This document shows positions 27,252 to 35,721 of a stretch of 64,000 nt of DNA, in pieces. Both the position numbers and the translations under genes were made by a program. The notes below the pieces were generated by a model. That model made no database searches. It saw nothing but the letters and a program-made list of their open reading frames with translations, and was not told the origin of the DNA. The stretch's first letter is position 1, and the number at the start of each line of letters is the position of its first letter. Source of the stretch: Anderseniella sp. Alg231-50 (GTDB lineage Bacteria; Pseudomonadota; Alphaproteobacteria; Rhizobiales; Aestuariivirgaceae); NCBI RefSeq assembly GCF_900149695.1, contig NZ_LT703003.1, positions 2,237,200 to 2,301,199 on the forward strand. The letters run 5' to 3'.

Positions 27252-28010
27252 ATGCTGGAAGCTTTCCAGGAGTTCTTTCGCGAATTGGCGCAGACCAATC
27301 CGAAATGGAATTTCATCTACCTGTATGATCCGGTGCAGACCGAACGGGTGCTCACCGGCCTGTGGATGACCGTCAAGCTGTCGGTTATCTGCGTTGCGCT
27401 GTCGGTGGTGATCGGAGTTGTCGGCGCCTGGCTGCAGGGGTCACCGATCAAATGGCTGCGCATGGTCGTGCAGGGCTACATCCAGTTTTTCCGCAACACG
27501 CCGCCTCTGGTGCAGTTGTTGTTTTTCTATTTCGCGCTCGGTCAGTTTACCCCCACCTACTCTCCGGACGGCTGGCTGGAAGTGCCGATCATCTCCAACG
27601 TCGGCTGGGCCATTCTGTCGCTGTCGTTCTTCGCCGGCGCCTTCAATGTCGAGATTTTCCGCTCCGGCATCGAGGCGGTACCGGATTCGACCAAGGAAGC
27701 AGCCGACGCACTCGGCATGAACAGGCTGCAGATCTACCGGTACGTAGTGCTGCCGCTGGCGTTCCGGGTGTCGCTGCCGTCTCTCAACAACAACCTCGTC
27801 AACCTGGTCAAAACCACGACCCAGGCCATCGTAATCGCCGTGCCTGAACTGCTGTACCAGCTGGTCAGCATCTACAATGATTATTCCACCGCACAGAACG
27901 CCTGCATGGTGCTGATGTTCATCGTCTATATCGTGCTGGTCGGCATCCTGGTCATGGGCATGAACAAATGGGAACGCAATATGCGTATTCCCGGATACGG
28001 GCAGAGCTGA
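27252..28010 (+). CDS. amino-acid ABC transporter permease, first subunit
   Basis: A 252-residue inner-membrane protein with about five hydrophobic segments. The HisM/GlnP-type permease fold is shown by TVKLSVICVALSVVIGVVGAW, FRNTPPLVQLLFFYFALG and the cytoplasmic EAA loop EAADALGMNRLQIYRYVVLP that contacts the ATPase. It starts 85 bp after the binding-protein gene and ends 2 bp before the second permease. The two form the heteromeric channel of the importer. Confidence 0.9.
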   Translation: MLEAFQEFFRELAQTNPKWNFIYLYDPVQTERVLTGLWMTVKLSVICVALSVVIGVVGAWLQGSPIKWLRMVVQGYIQFFRNTPPLVQLLFFYFALGQFTPTYSPDGWLEVPIISNVGWAILSLSFFAGAFNVEIFRSGIEAVPDSTKEAADALGMNRLQIYRYVVLPLAFRVSLPSLNNNLVNLVKTTTQAIVIAVPELLYQLVSIYNDYSTAQNACMVLMFIVYIVLVGILVMGMNKWERNMRIPGYGQS

Positions 28011-28012
28011 TC

Positions 28013-28912
28013 ATGGCCATGCTCAAACCCATCCCCGGCATCAATTCGACGGCTGCCACCGATATGGCCGTGCTGAAACCTGTGACGGTAGCCACCCCCG
28101 GTAGCGCCAGCGATATCAACTTCTCACGCTTCATTGCCGACCTGCCCTGGTGGCTGCTGCCGGCGCTGGCCGCCATCTTCATGATGTGGCCGCTGGCTGC
28201 CTACGCGCAGTCAACCTACACCCTGGCGGACGCCACATCGGCCCTGGTCAAGTGGCTGCCCTTCCTGGTGTTCCAGGGCTTTGTGTTCAACATCCTGATA
28301 TCAATCACCACCATGGCGCTGGGCACGCTGGCCGGCGTGGTGCTCGGACTGATGCAGATATCGCCGAACCGGCTGATTTCGAAACCGGCATGGCTGATCA
28401 CCCAGACATTCCGCAACTCACCCTGGCTGGTGTTGCTGTTCATCGTCATGCTGGCATTTCCGTTCAAGGTCGAGATCGGCAGCCTGACCATTCAGATACC
28501 GGACTGGATAAAGGCGGTGTTCGGCCTGTCGCTGCCGATCATGGCCAACATTTCCGAAGTGGTGCGTGGCGCCATCGCGTCTGTCCCGTCGGGCCAGTGG
28601 GAAGCGGCTGAATCACTCGCCTACTCCCGGCAGCAGACCGTCTGGCGCATTATCCTGCCGCAGTGCTTCAAGCGCATGATCCCGCCATGGATGAACTGGT
28701 ATGCCATATTGACCATGGCAACGCCGCTGGTGTCGCTGCTCGGCGTGGAAGAAATCGTCACCCTGTCGCGCCAGGCCATGGCGGCCGAAAACGGCCGGCC
28801 GGAACTGCTGGTGCCGTTTTACGGCTTCTGCCTGGTGATCTTCTTTGCCTATTGCTATCCGATTGCGCGCTGGACCATCGCGCTCGAGAGAAAATACACG
28901 GTGAAACTGTGA
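28013..28912 (+). CDS. amino-acid ABC transporter permease, second subunit
   Basis: About 299 residues from ATG 28013; the frame is open into the end of the upstream gene. An N-terminal cytoplasmic extension of about 40 residues precedes the first membrane segment (WWLLPALAAIFMMWPLAAYA). The permease core shows FRNSPWLVLLFIVML and the EAA loop EAAESLAYSRQQTVWRIILPQ. It is longer than the partner because of the N-terminal extension and a periplasmic insert after the first helix. The ATPase gene begins 12 bp downstream. Confidence 0.9.
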   Translation: MAMLKPIPGINSTAATDMAVLKPVTVATPGSASDINFSRFIADLPWWLLPALAAIFMMWPLAAYAQSTYTLADATSALVKWLPFLVFQGFVFNILISITTMALGTLAGVVLGLMQISPNRLISKPAWLITQTFRNSPWLVLLFIVMLAFPFKVEIGSLTIQIPDWIKAVFGLSLPIMANISEVVRGAIASVPSGQWEAAESLAYSRQQTVWRIILPQCFKRMIPPWMNWYAILTMATPLVSLLGVEEIVTLSRQAMAAENGRPELLVPFYGFCLVIFFAYCYPIARWTIALERKYTVKL

Positions 28913-28924
28913 GGACCATGAACC

Positions 28925-29680
28925 ATGTCTGAAACCGAATGGACACCGGACCAGCCGATCGTCTCGATCAGGGATGTGCACAAGTCGTTCGGCGACCTTG
29001 AGGTGCTGAAAGGCGTCAGCCTGGATGTGATGAAGGGTGAGGTGATCTGCATTATTGGACCGTCCGGATCCGGCAAGTCGACGCTGATCCGGTGCATCAA
29101 TGCATTGAACGACATCCAGGCAGGTTCCATTCAGGTTGAAGGCCAGGAGGTCAATGCCCCCGGTCTGAACAAGCTGGAACTGCGCAAGAAAGTCGGCATG
29201 GTGTTCCAGCAGTACAACCTGTTCCCGCACAAGACGGCGCTCGAAAATGTCATGATGGCGCCGTTGCTGGTTTTGAAACAGCCCGAAGAAGAAGTTGAAA
29301 AACGTGCCCGTGCGCTGGTCAAGAAGGTGCGCCTGGAGGGCAAGGAAAACAATTATCCCGGCGAACTGTCAGGCGGCCAGCAACAGCGTGTCGCCATCGC
29401 CCGTTCGCTGGCCATGAACCCTGACGTGATGCTGTTTGACGAAGTCACCGCCGCCCTTGACCCGGAAACGGTCAAAGAGGTGCTGGTGACCATCAAGGAC
29501 CTGGCGGCCGAGGGCATGACCTGCATCCTGGTCACCCACGAAATGGGTTTTGCCCGCGAGATCGCCGACCATATCTATTTCACCGACCGCGGTGTCATCG
29601 TCGAGCACGGGCCGCCCAAGACATTTTTCAAAAGCGCCAAGGACCCGCGCACGCGCGAGTTCCTCAGCCAGATCCTGTAG
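28925..29680 (+). CDS. amino-acid ABC transporter ATP-binding protein
   Basis: A 251-residue ATPase of the GlnQ/HisP type that powers the importer encoded just upstream. Walker A GPSGSGKS is at residues 45-52, the Q-loop is in MVFQQYNLFPHKT, the signature is LSGGQQQR, and Walker B is VMLFDEVTAALDPE with the H-loop in LVTHEMGFA. All catalytic elements are intact. It is the last gene of the four-gene transporter run, 87 bp before the membrane-protein gene that begins the next module. Confidence 0.94.
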   Translation: MSETEWTPDQPIVSIRDVHKSFGDLEVLKGVSLDVMKGEVICIIGPSGSGKSTLIRCINALNDIQAGSIQVEGQEVNAPGLNKLELRKKVGMVFQQYNLFPHKTALENVMMAPLLVLKQPEEEVEKRARALVKKVRLEGKENNYPGELSGGQQQRVAIARSLAMNPDVMLFDEVTAALDPETVKEVLVTIKDLAAEGMTCILVTHEMGFAREIADHIYFTDRGVIVEHGPPKTFFKSAKDPRTREFLSQIL

Positions 29681-29734
29681 TCCCGCCAGACCGCCCTGCC
29701 AATTCGGACTTGCGTTTCACTTTGCGTTTCCATA

Positions 29735-29753
29735 TACTTTGCATTGTAAAGTA
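29735..29753. promoter_or_regulatory. near-palindromic operator upstream of the membrane-protein/regulator/prenyltransferase module
   Basis: TACTTTGCATTGTAAAGTA is nearly palindromic. Its 17-bp core (29736-29752) is the exact reverse complement of a second site at 30786-30802. It lies 15 bp before the ATG at 29768, where it would cover the promoter or early transcript. An extra half-site ACTTTGC lies at 29719-29725. The winged-helix regulator encoded in the module is the natural candidate to bind it. Confidence 0.7.
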
Positions 29754-29767
29754 AATTGGATTCCCTG

Positions 29768-30388
29768 ATGAAAGACATCGATCGCGCCCTTGCGGATATT
29801 TCGGATATGCGCAACCAGCTCGCCGCCGGCACCATGTTTCGCGGGTTCGGTCCCGCCGTCATGGCATTGAGCGGAGCCCTTGCAGCGCTGACCGCGTTCT
29901 CCCAGATGCTGTGGCCTGAGCTGCTTGCAGCAGATCTTACAAGCTACGTCGTGACCTGGCTCGTCACCGCAGCGCTTGCGGCCTGCCTGATCTCTGCCGA
30001 AGTCTATGCACGCTCCCATCGTCATCATGGCGGGCTGGCCGACGCCATCGTGCTGAACGCCTTCGAGCAATTCCTGCCGGCAGGCTTTGCCGGCCTGGCT
30101 GCAACCCTGGTCATCTGGAAATTTGCGCCTGAAGCTTTGTGGACCCTGCCCGGTCTATGGCAGGTGTTTCTGGCGCTCGGCATTTTTGCCGGCGCACGCT
30201 CCCTGCCCCGCACCGTTCGCTGGATCGGCGGCTGGTATTTCGTCTCCGGTTTCACTGTCCTGATGCTGGCCAGTTCCTCGTCCGCCCTGTCGCCCTGGCT
30301 GATGGGTGTACCCTTTACACTCGGCCAACTGGCGCTCGCAGGCGTCCTGCATTTTGCCTATGGAGAATACCATGCCGACACAAAGTAA
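29768..30388 (+). CDS. multi-pass membrane protein of unknown function
   Basis: About 206 residues from ATG 29768; an in-frame TTG at 29756 is less likely. A short cytoplasmic helix (MKDIDRALADISDMRNQLA) is followed by about six hydrophobic segments, including AVMALSGALAALTAF, VVTWLVTAALAACLI, GFAGLAATLVIWKFA and LWQVFLALGIFAG. No known transporter or enzyme motif is visible. Its stop overlaps the regulator gene by 17 bp, so the two are translationally coupled. It is the first gene of a three-gene module with a cis-prenyltransferase. A link to isoprenoid lipids or membrane state is an inference from context only. Confidence 0.75.
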   Translation: MKDIDRALADISDMRNQLAAGTMFRGFGPAVMALSGALAALTAFSQMLWPELLAADLTSYVVTWLVTAALAACLISAEVYARSHRHHGGLADAIVLNAFEQFLPAGFAGLAATLVIWKFAPEALWTLPGLWQVFLALGIFAGARSLPRTVRWIGGWYFVSGFTVLMLASSSSALSPWLMGVPFTLGQLALAGVLHFAYGEYHADTK

Positions 30389-30749
30389 TGCGCCGTTTTC
30401 CTATGACGGGCTCGACCGGGTGATCCATGAGAAGGCGCGGTTGAGTGTCATGACGTCGCTGATCTCGCATCCGAAAGGCCTTGCCTTCAATGAACTGAAG
30501 AAGCTATGCGGCCTGACAGACGGCAACCTGTCACGCCATGTGCAGGTACTGGCCGAGGCCGGTCTCGTAGCTGTCCACAAGGGCTATGAAGGCAACCGCC
30601 CGCACACTTCCTGCGCGCTGACCCCTGCCGGTCGCGAACGCTTCCTGGACTACCTCAACGTCCTCGAACAGGTCGTGCGCAACGCCAGTTCGGCCGTTGA
30701 CGAAACCTCTCCCGTCTCACCCGGTGCAGGCAAACTGAAGCCCGCCTGA
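30372..30749 (+). CDS. winged-helix transcriptional regulator
   Basis: A 125-residue regulator from ATG 30372. The core KARLSVMTSLISHPKGLAFNELKKL followed by LTDGNLSRHVQVLAEAGLV is a MarR/ArsR-like winged helix (HTH_34 type). The wing is KGYEGNRPHTSCALTPAGRERF. The C-terminal tail is short, with no ligand domain and no metal-binding Cys. It lies between a membrane-protein gene and a cis-prenyltransferase gene, and two matching operator copies flank the module's genes. Autoregulation and repression of the prenyltransferase are likely but inferred. Confidence 0.85.
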   Translation: MPTQSNAPFSYDGLDRVIHEKARLSVMTSLISHPKGLAFNELKKLCGLTDGNLSRHVQVLAEAGLVAVHKGYEGNRPHTSCALTPAGRERFLDYLNVLEQVVRNASSAVDETSPVSPGAGKLKPA

Positions 30750-30785
30750 CTTCAATCCCCATCCGTCAAAAAAATTTAACAAGGA

Positions 30786-30802
30786 ACTTTACAATGCAAA
30801 GT
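30786..30802. promoter_or_regulatory. second operator copy, overlapping the prenyltransferase start codon
   Basis: ACTTTACAATGCAAAGT is the exact reverse complement of the 17-bp core at 29736-29752. The ATG of the downstream gene (30794-30796) sits in its centre, so the second to fourth codons (CAA AGT ..) are partly fixed by the operator. Binding here could block transcription from an internal promoter or act as a roadblock. Confidence 0.7.
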
Positions 30803-31546
30803 AATCTGCATAACAAAACAACACCTGCTCCCTTGCATGTCGGCATCATCATGGACGGTAACGGCCGCTGGGGCGAGCAGCGCGGCCTCAGCCGGACCGA
30901 TGGCCATCATGCCGGCGTCGATGCGGTGCGCCGTGTCATGATGGCAGCCCCCGGCCTCAACATCGACACCCTGACCATGTTCGCGTTCTCGTCGGACAAC
31001 TGGAAGCGGCCGAAACCGGAAGTCGACGGCATGATGCAACTCATCGAGCACTATATGACAATGGAAGCGCAGCCGTTTGCCGACGCAGGTGTCAGGCTGA
31101 CAGTCATCGGACGCCGTGACCGGCTGCCCGCGACAACTGTGGCTGCCATCGAGAGGATCGAGGCGATCACGGCCGGCGGCACCATGCTCAATGCCCGCCT
31201 TGCCATCGACTTCTCCGGCCGTCATGCCCTGCTGGAAGCGGCAGCCAGGGCATTCTGGAACGGCCCGCTTACCGCCGACACCCTGTCGCAGTCTCTGGCC
31301 ACCGGCTCTGGATATCGCGACATCGACCTGCTGATCCGCACCAGCGGCGAGCAACGGCTGTCGGATTTCCTGCTCTGGGAATGCGCTTATGCCGAACTCT
31401 GGTTCACCAGGACACTATGGCCAGACTTCACTGGCGAAGAACTGACAGACGCAGTTGACGCTTTCAGAAACCGCAACCGCCGGTTTGGCGGTCTGCCCGG
31501 CGCCATGCCCGCAGTTGGCGCGCCGCAGATGCAGCTTACGACCTGA
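30794..31546 (+). CDS. uppS: cis-prenyltransferase (undecaprenyl diphosphate synthase family)
   Basis: A 250-residue enzyme with the full family set: IIMDGNGRWGEQRG with catalytic Asp21, GHHAGVDAVRRV, MFAFSSDNWKRPKPEV, DLLIRTSGEQRLSDFLLWECAYAE and LWPDF. The family condenses isopentenyl diphosphate onto allylic diphosphates to make Z-polyprenyl carriers. The housekeeping gene normally sits with frr and cdsA. This copy is in a regulated module with a membrane protein and a winged-helix regulator, so it may be a second, condition-specific enzyme. Its start codon lies inside an operator. The stop overlaps the convergent oxidoreductase gene by 11 bp. Confidence 0.9.
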   Translation: MQSNLHNKTTPAPLHVGIIMDGNGRWGEQRGLSRTDGHHAGVDAVRRVMMAAPGLNIDTLTMFAFSSDNWKRPKPEVDGMMQLIEHYMTMEAQPFADAGVRLTVIGRRDRLPATTVAAIERIEAITAGGTMLNARLAIDFSGRHALLEAAARAFWNGPLTADTLSQSLATGSGYRDIDLLIRTSGEQRLSDFLLWECAYAELWFTRTLWPDFTGEELTDAVDAFRNRNRRFGGLPGAMPAVGAPQMQLTT

Positions 31547-33956
31547 CCCGTATATTCTCCGGATCATACCGGCACGGGTCACAGACCCTTGCCGGGACCG
31601 GTTCACCGACCACCTCCACCTGGAGGTTTTGCCCGGAGCTGACGCAGCACGGATCGACAAACCCCATGGCCAGATTCCTGCTGACCCGGTGACCCCAGGC
31701 CGCAGACGTTACCGTACCTGCCACCTTGCCGTCGCACAGGATACTGTCACCCGGATGGGCTGCCGCATGATCAGCATCCAGTTCGAGGGACACAAACACC
31801 CGTCGCGGCCCCTCTCCGCTCATGCCTTCCAGGGCCTGTTTGCCGACGAACTGCTTGTCCATCTTCACAAACCGCTCAAGGCCGGATTCCACCGGGTTGA
31901 ACTCGGTGATCAGGTCCGCCTTCCAGTGCCGGTAACCCTTCTCGATGCGCATGGAGTCAACCGCGTGCAGACCGAAGTGTACCAGCCCGAACGGCTCTCC
32001 GGCCGCCGTCAGTGCGGCGTAACAATCTACAAGACCTTCATTCGGCACGTGTAACTCCCACGCCAGTTCGCCGGAAAAGCTTACAGCCATGGCAACGATC
32101 CGGTGCCCGGCAACCGTAAGTTCCTTTACACTCAACCAGCCGAATGCATCCTTTGACCAGTCAGTGTCGGCAAACGCCGCCTGCAACAGGCCGCGTGCCT
32201 CAGGCCCCGCCACAACCAGAATGGAGTGCGTGTCCACAAGGCCTGTGATGGTGATCGAGCCGTCACCGGGCAGATGCTCGATCAGCCAGTCCATGTCGTG
32301 CAGTTCAGCCGCCGCCGCCGAGCCGTACCAGACACGATCCGGGCCCAGGTTGGCCAGAGTTGCTTCGCCTTTTACATTGCCGTCATCATTGAGGAAGTAG
32401 GTCAGCCCCACCCTCCCCGGCTTGCGCGGCACCCGTGAGCACATGATGGTGTCCAGCCATTCATGCACGCCTTCACCGTTGATTTCATAACGGTTGAAAC
32501 CCGATACCTCCATGATGCCGACACGGTCGCGGACCGCCTCGACTTCCCTGGCAACCACGTCGAACGTGTTGTTGAAACGGAACGAATGGACCTCTTCGAA
32601 GTCCGGCGACGGCTTGAAATACAAGGCCCGCTCCCAGCCGTTCACCACCCCGAACTCGGCGCCTGCCTGTTTGAGCGTGTCGTACAACGGCGTCGTCCGG
32701 GCCGGGCGTCCGGCAGGCCGGTGTTCATGCGGCATGTGGAACCGGAACTCGTTCTGGTAATCCTCGATCGACTTCAGCGCTGTATAGTCAATATCGGCAT
32801 ACTTTGCGAAACGGCGCGGGTCGAGGCACCAGGTGTCATAACACGCCTCGCCATGCACGATCTGTTGCGCCAGCAGCCAGCCATGGCCGCCGCCTTCGCC
32901 AAGCCCCGCCCTCAATCCGGTGATACACCAGGCATTGCGCTTGCCCGGCACATGCCCGACCAGCGGCAGGCCATCAGGGGTGTAGGTGATCGGGCCATTG
33001 ATGATGGTGTGAATGCCCACCTCGGTGAGGCACGGCATCCGCTCAAACACGTTCTCCAGCACCGGCAACACCCGGTCCGGATCATCCGGGCAAAGCGCGT
33101 TGGTGAAATCAGGATCGATGCCGTCCAGCCCCCAGGTCCGGCAATCCTGCTCATAGAACCCCACCAGCAGGCCGTTCTTCTCCTGCCGGGAGTAGAAATC
33201 ATCTGTCGGGCAGCGGATCAGCGGCACCCTGAAGTCCAGCGCCTCAATGTCGGCAATCGGCTCGGTCAGAAAATACTGGTGCTCCATGGAGGCGACCGGA
33301 TGCACGACATCCATCATGGCGCCCAGTTCATTGCAGCGGTACCCGCCTGCATTCACAACATGCTCACAGGTTATGTCGCCCTGCGCCGTGTGCACGACCC
33401 ATTCATGATTTGCCGCCTGCGTCAGGCCGGTTACCGGCGTATGGCGATAGACCTCAGCACCTGCATTGCGGGCCCGGCGCGACAGTGCCTGGCACAATTG
33501 CGCCGGATCAATATCGCCATCCATCGGATCCCAAAGCGCACCGGCCAGGTTGTCTGTCGTGATCAGCGGGTGGCGTTTGCGGCATTCCTCGGCATCGATG
33601 ATCTCGAACTCAACGCCCATGCCCCTGGCCATCGACCGGAAATGTGCATACCCGTCGAGATGGTCCTGTGTTGCGGCCAGCCTGAGCCCGCCGGTGCCAT
33701 GATGATAGTTGATCGGGTATTCAGGATCTTCCGCCAATTCCTTGTAAAGATTGATGGAATGGGTTTTCAGGCCGACCATGGTCTGCACCGCGCCGAAATT
33801 CGTCACCTGCGCAGCCGAATGCCATGTCGTACCTGACGTCAGCTCATCGCGCTCGAGCAGAACGACATCACTCCAGCCTTCCTGCGTCAGGTGATACAGC
33901 GTCGAACAACCGGCGATGCCGCCGCCGATAACGACGACCCGTGCGTGAGATTTCAT
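31536..33956 (-). CDS. dimethylglycine/sarcosine dehydrogenase-like FAD enzyme with GcvT domain
   Basis: About 806 residues from ATG 33956. The N-terminal FAD domain has VVVIGGGIAGCSTLYHL and SGTTWHSAAQ; the His46 of that motif corresponds to the flavinylated His of mammalian dimethylglycine dehydrogenase. The C-terminal half (about 430-806) is a folate-binding GcvT-like domain, with the EVSGFNRYEINGEGVHEWLD start and GFVDP end. Such fusions oxidise N-methyl groups and transfer the one-carbon unit to tetrahydrofolate. The gene is divergent from an MttB-family methyltransferase gene, so both probably work on methylated amines. The exact substrate (dimethylglycine, sarcosine or another) is not determined. 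Confidence 0.87.
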   Translation of the reverse strand: MKSHARVVVIGGGIAGCSTLYHLTQEGWSDVVLLERDELTSGTTWHSAAQVTNFGAVQTMVGLKTHSINLYKELAEDPEYPINYHHGTGGLRLAATQDHLDGYAHFRSMARGMGVEFEIIDAEECRKRHPLITTDNLAGALWDPMDGDIDPAQLCQALSRRARNAGAEVYRHTPVTGLTQAANHEWVVHTAQGDITCEHVVNAGGYRCNELGAMMDVVHPVASMEHQYFLTEPIADIEALDFRVPLIRCPTDDFYSRQEKNGLLVGFYEQDCRTWGLDGIDPDFTNALCPDDPDRVLPVLENVFERMPCLTEVGIHTIINGPITYTPDGLPLVGHVPGKRNAWCITGLRAGLGEGGGHGWLLAQQIVHGEACYDTWCLDPRRFAKYADIDYTALKSIEDYQNEFRFHMPHEHRPAGRPARTTPLYDTLKQAGAEFGVVNGWERALYFKPSPDFEEVHSFRFNNTFDVVAREVEAVRDRVGIMEVSGFNRYEINGEGVHEWLDTIMCSRVPRKPGRVGLTYFLNDDGNVKGEATLANLGPDRVWYGSAAAAELHDMDWLIEHLPGDGSITITGLVDTHSILVVAGPEARGLLQAAFADTDWSKDAFGWLSVKELTVAGHRIVAMAVSFSGELAWELHVPNEGLVDCYAALTAAGEPFGLVHFGLHAVDSMRIEKGYRHWKADLITEFNPVESGLERFVKMDKQFVGKQALEGMSGEGPRRVFVSLELDADHAAAHPGDSILCDGKVAGTVTSAAWGHRVSRNLAMGFVDPCCVSSGQNLQVEVVGEPVPARVCDPCRYDPENIRVRS

Positions 33957-34146
33957 ACTGGTATTTCCACTGCATTCTTGAATTGGGTGGTCGCTAACCC
34001 GCCACACGCGGTGCGCTCATGCAAGCGGTCTTGCGCAAGTTGAGTTTTATTGATTGCCAGGTTCAATTTGGCTGACCCCCTTATATTGTACCCGCTTCGA
34101 GAACATACTCAGGTTGTGCAGGGAAAACCGTAGCGGCAGCAAACAG
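33957..34146. promoter_or_regulatory. divergent promoter region of the DMGDH-like and MttB-like genes
   Basis: A 190-bp space between two divergent demethylation genes. It contains a perfect 10-bp palindrome CTTGCGCAAG (34030-34039) and flanking GCAAGCGGTCTTGC. It also has a relatively AT-rich stretch around 34040-34090. The nearby LysR gene (35684-36733) is the likely regulator, but no clear T-N11-A box could be assigned. Confidence 0.4.
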
Positions 34147-35721
34147 ATGACATCTGGAGAAGTCAGGAACGGAAAGCGGATCAGCGCCAGGGCCGGCGGC
34201 CGGGCTGCGCGGCTGTCTGCGCGAACTGCCGACGTGCCGCAATTCAACCCCTGCCCGCCGGGCCAGAGCGGCGGGACATACAAACCGCTCAGCGAAACCG
34301 GCATCAAAGCCATCTACGACACGGCCCTGAAACTTCTGTCTGAACTGGGCATGGGTGATGTGCCTGAAGAGTTTCGCAATCTGGCCCTGAGCAAGGGGGC
34401 AAGCCTGAATGACCGCGGGCGCCTGGTCTACCCGCCGGTCCTGGTGGAAGACATCATTGCAGGAGCAGCGAAGCAATTCGTGTTCCATGGCCGTGATCCG
34501 AAACACGACTTCGAGATTGGTGGTGACGTTGTCAGGTTTGGCACCGGAGGAGCCGCCGTCCAGACACTCGATATCGAAACCGGGCAATACCGCCCCTCGA
34601 CCTTGCATGATCTGTATGACTTCACCCGGCTGATCGACACCCTTACCAATGTCAGCTGGTTCACCCGCAGTTGTGTTGCAACGGACATTCCCGACAATTT
34701 CGACCTCGATGTGAACACCGCCTATGCCCTGCTGGCGGGCACGACGAAACCGGTCGGCACCAGCTTCACCCTGGCATCCCATGTCGATCCGATCATCGAC
34801 ATGTTTGATCTGGCACTTGGCGGAGACGGCAAGTACAGCGAACGGCCGTTCTGCAAGGCCCACATTTCGCCGGTCATTTCGCCCATGCGGTACGGCGAGG
34901 ATGCCGTCGACGTGACCATGGCCTGCGTTCGCCGCCGCGTCCCGATCAACGCAATCATCGCTGCCCAGTCGGGCGCGACCGCGCCCGCACCGCCTGCCGG
35001 CTTCCTGGCACAATCGCTGGCTGAAACCCTGGCAAGCCTCATGCTGGTCAACCTGATCGAACCGGGATATCCGATGATCTTCTCCAACTGGCCGCTGGTC
35101 ATAGACCTCCGCACAGGGGGCTTCAGCGGCGGCGGCGGGGAGAACGCCGTCATGAATGCTGCGGCTGCCCAATTGTCCAACTGGCTGGGCCTGCCGTCCG
35201 GTGTGGCCAGTTCAATGAGCGACGCCAAGGCCGTTGATGCGCAAATGGGTTCAGAGAAAGCCCTGTCGGCATTGGCGGCAGGGCTTGCCGGCGCCAACAT
35301 GGTGTATGAAAGTTCCGGCATGATGGCCAGCCTGCTGGGCGCATCCTTCGAGGCATTCGTTGCCGATGATGAAATGCTGTCCCACATCTACAGGATCATA
35401 CGAGGCATCGAGGTCAGCGACGCCACGCTTGGCTATGACGCCATCTGCGACGCCGTGCTTGGCGAAGGCCATTTCCTCGGTGGCGACGATACCATTGCCG
35501 CCATGCAGCGGGACTACTTCTATCCGTCCATGGCAGACCGCGATGACCCGCGCACCTGGGCCGACAAGGGCGCACCGGACTTGTGGAGCAAGGCACGCGA
35601 CCGGGCACGCGAAACACTAGCCAGTCATTATCCCGTCTACCTGTCAAACACGGCGGACAGTGCCATACGGGATCGGTTCAACATCATGCTTGCGCGGGAG
35701 AGGATGCGGCCTCCTGCATGA
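34147..35721 (+). CDS. MttB-family (trimethylamine/glycine betaine) methyltransferase, non-pyrrolysine
   Basis: About 524 residues from ATG 34147; the frame is open back to 34054. The MttB-fold signs are YKPLSETGIKAIYDTALKLLSELGMG, FGTGGAAVQTLDIETG, AYALLAGTTKPVGTSF and EAFVADDEMLSHIYRIIRGIEV. No in-frame TAG occurs, so it lacks the pyrrolysine of archaeal MttB, like bacterial betaine methyltransferases (MtgB). Such enzymes move a methyl group from a quaternary amine to a corrinoid protein. No corrinoid protein or MtgA-like partner is in the window. The C-terminus overlaps the convergent LysR gene by 38 bp. Confidence 0.87.
   Translation: MTSGEVRNGKRISARAGGRAARLSARTADVPQFNPCPPGQSGGTYKPLSETGIKAIYDTALKLLSELGMGDVPEEFRNLALSKGASLNDRGRLVYPPVLVEDIIAGAAKQFVFHGRDPKHDFEIGGDVVRFGTGGAAVQTLDIETGQYRPSTLHDLYDFTRLIDTLTNVSWFTRSCVATDIPDNFDLDVNTAYALLAGTTKPVGTSFTLASHVDPIIDMFDLALGGDGKYSERPFCKAHISPVISPMRYGEDAVDVTMACVRRRVPINAIIAAQSGATAPAPPAGFLAQSLAETLASLMLVNLIEPGYPMIFSNWPLVIDLRTGGFSGGGGENAVMNAAAAQLSNWLGLPSGVASSMSDAKAVDAQMGSEKALSALAAGLAGANMVYESSGMMASLLGASFEAFVADDEMLSHIYRIIRGIEVSDATLGYDAICDAVLGEGHFLGGDDTIAAMQRDYFYPSMADRDDPRTWADKGAPDLWSKARDRARETLASHYPVYLSNTADSAIRDRFNIMLARERMRPPA

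Noticed and set aside
32463-33836. Long open frame (457 codons) on the plus strand opposite the DMGDH-like gene
   Set aside because: It is antisense to a well-recognised enzyme, has no family motif, and its Arg/His/Pro-rich composition is typical of antisense frames in GC-rich genes.
34030-34039. Palindrome CTTGCGCAAG as a specific LysR box
   Set aside because: A 10-bp palindrome of this kind is expected by chance at this scale, and it does not show the T-N11-A layout; only reported as part of the region.
34147-35721. Possible pyrrolysine (in-frame UAG) in the MttB-family gene
   Set aside because: The reading frame is continuous with sense codons throughout and ends once, so no amber readthrough is needed.
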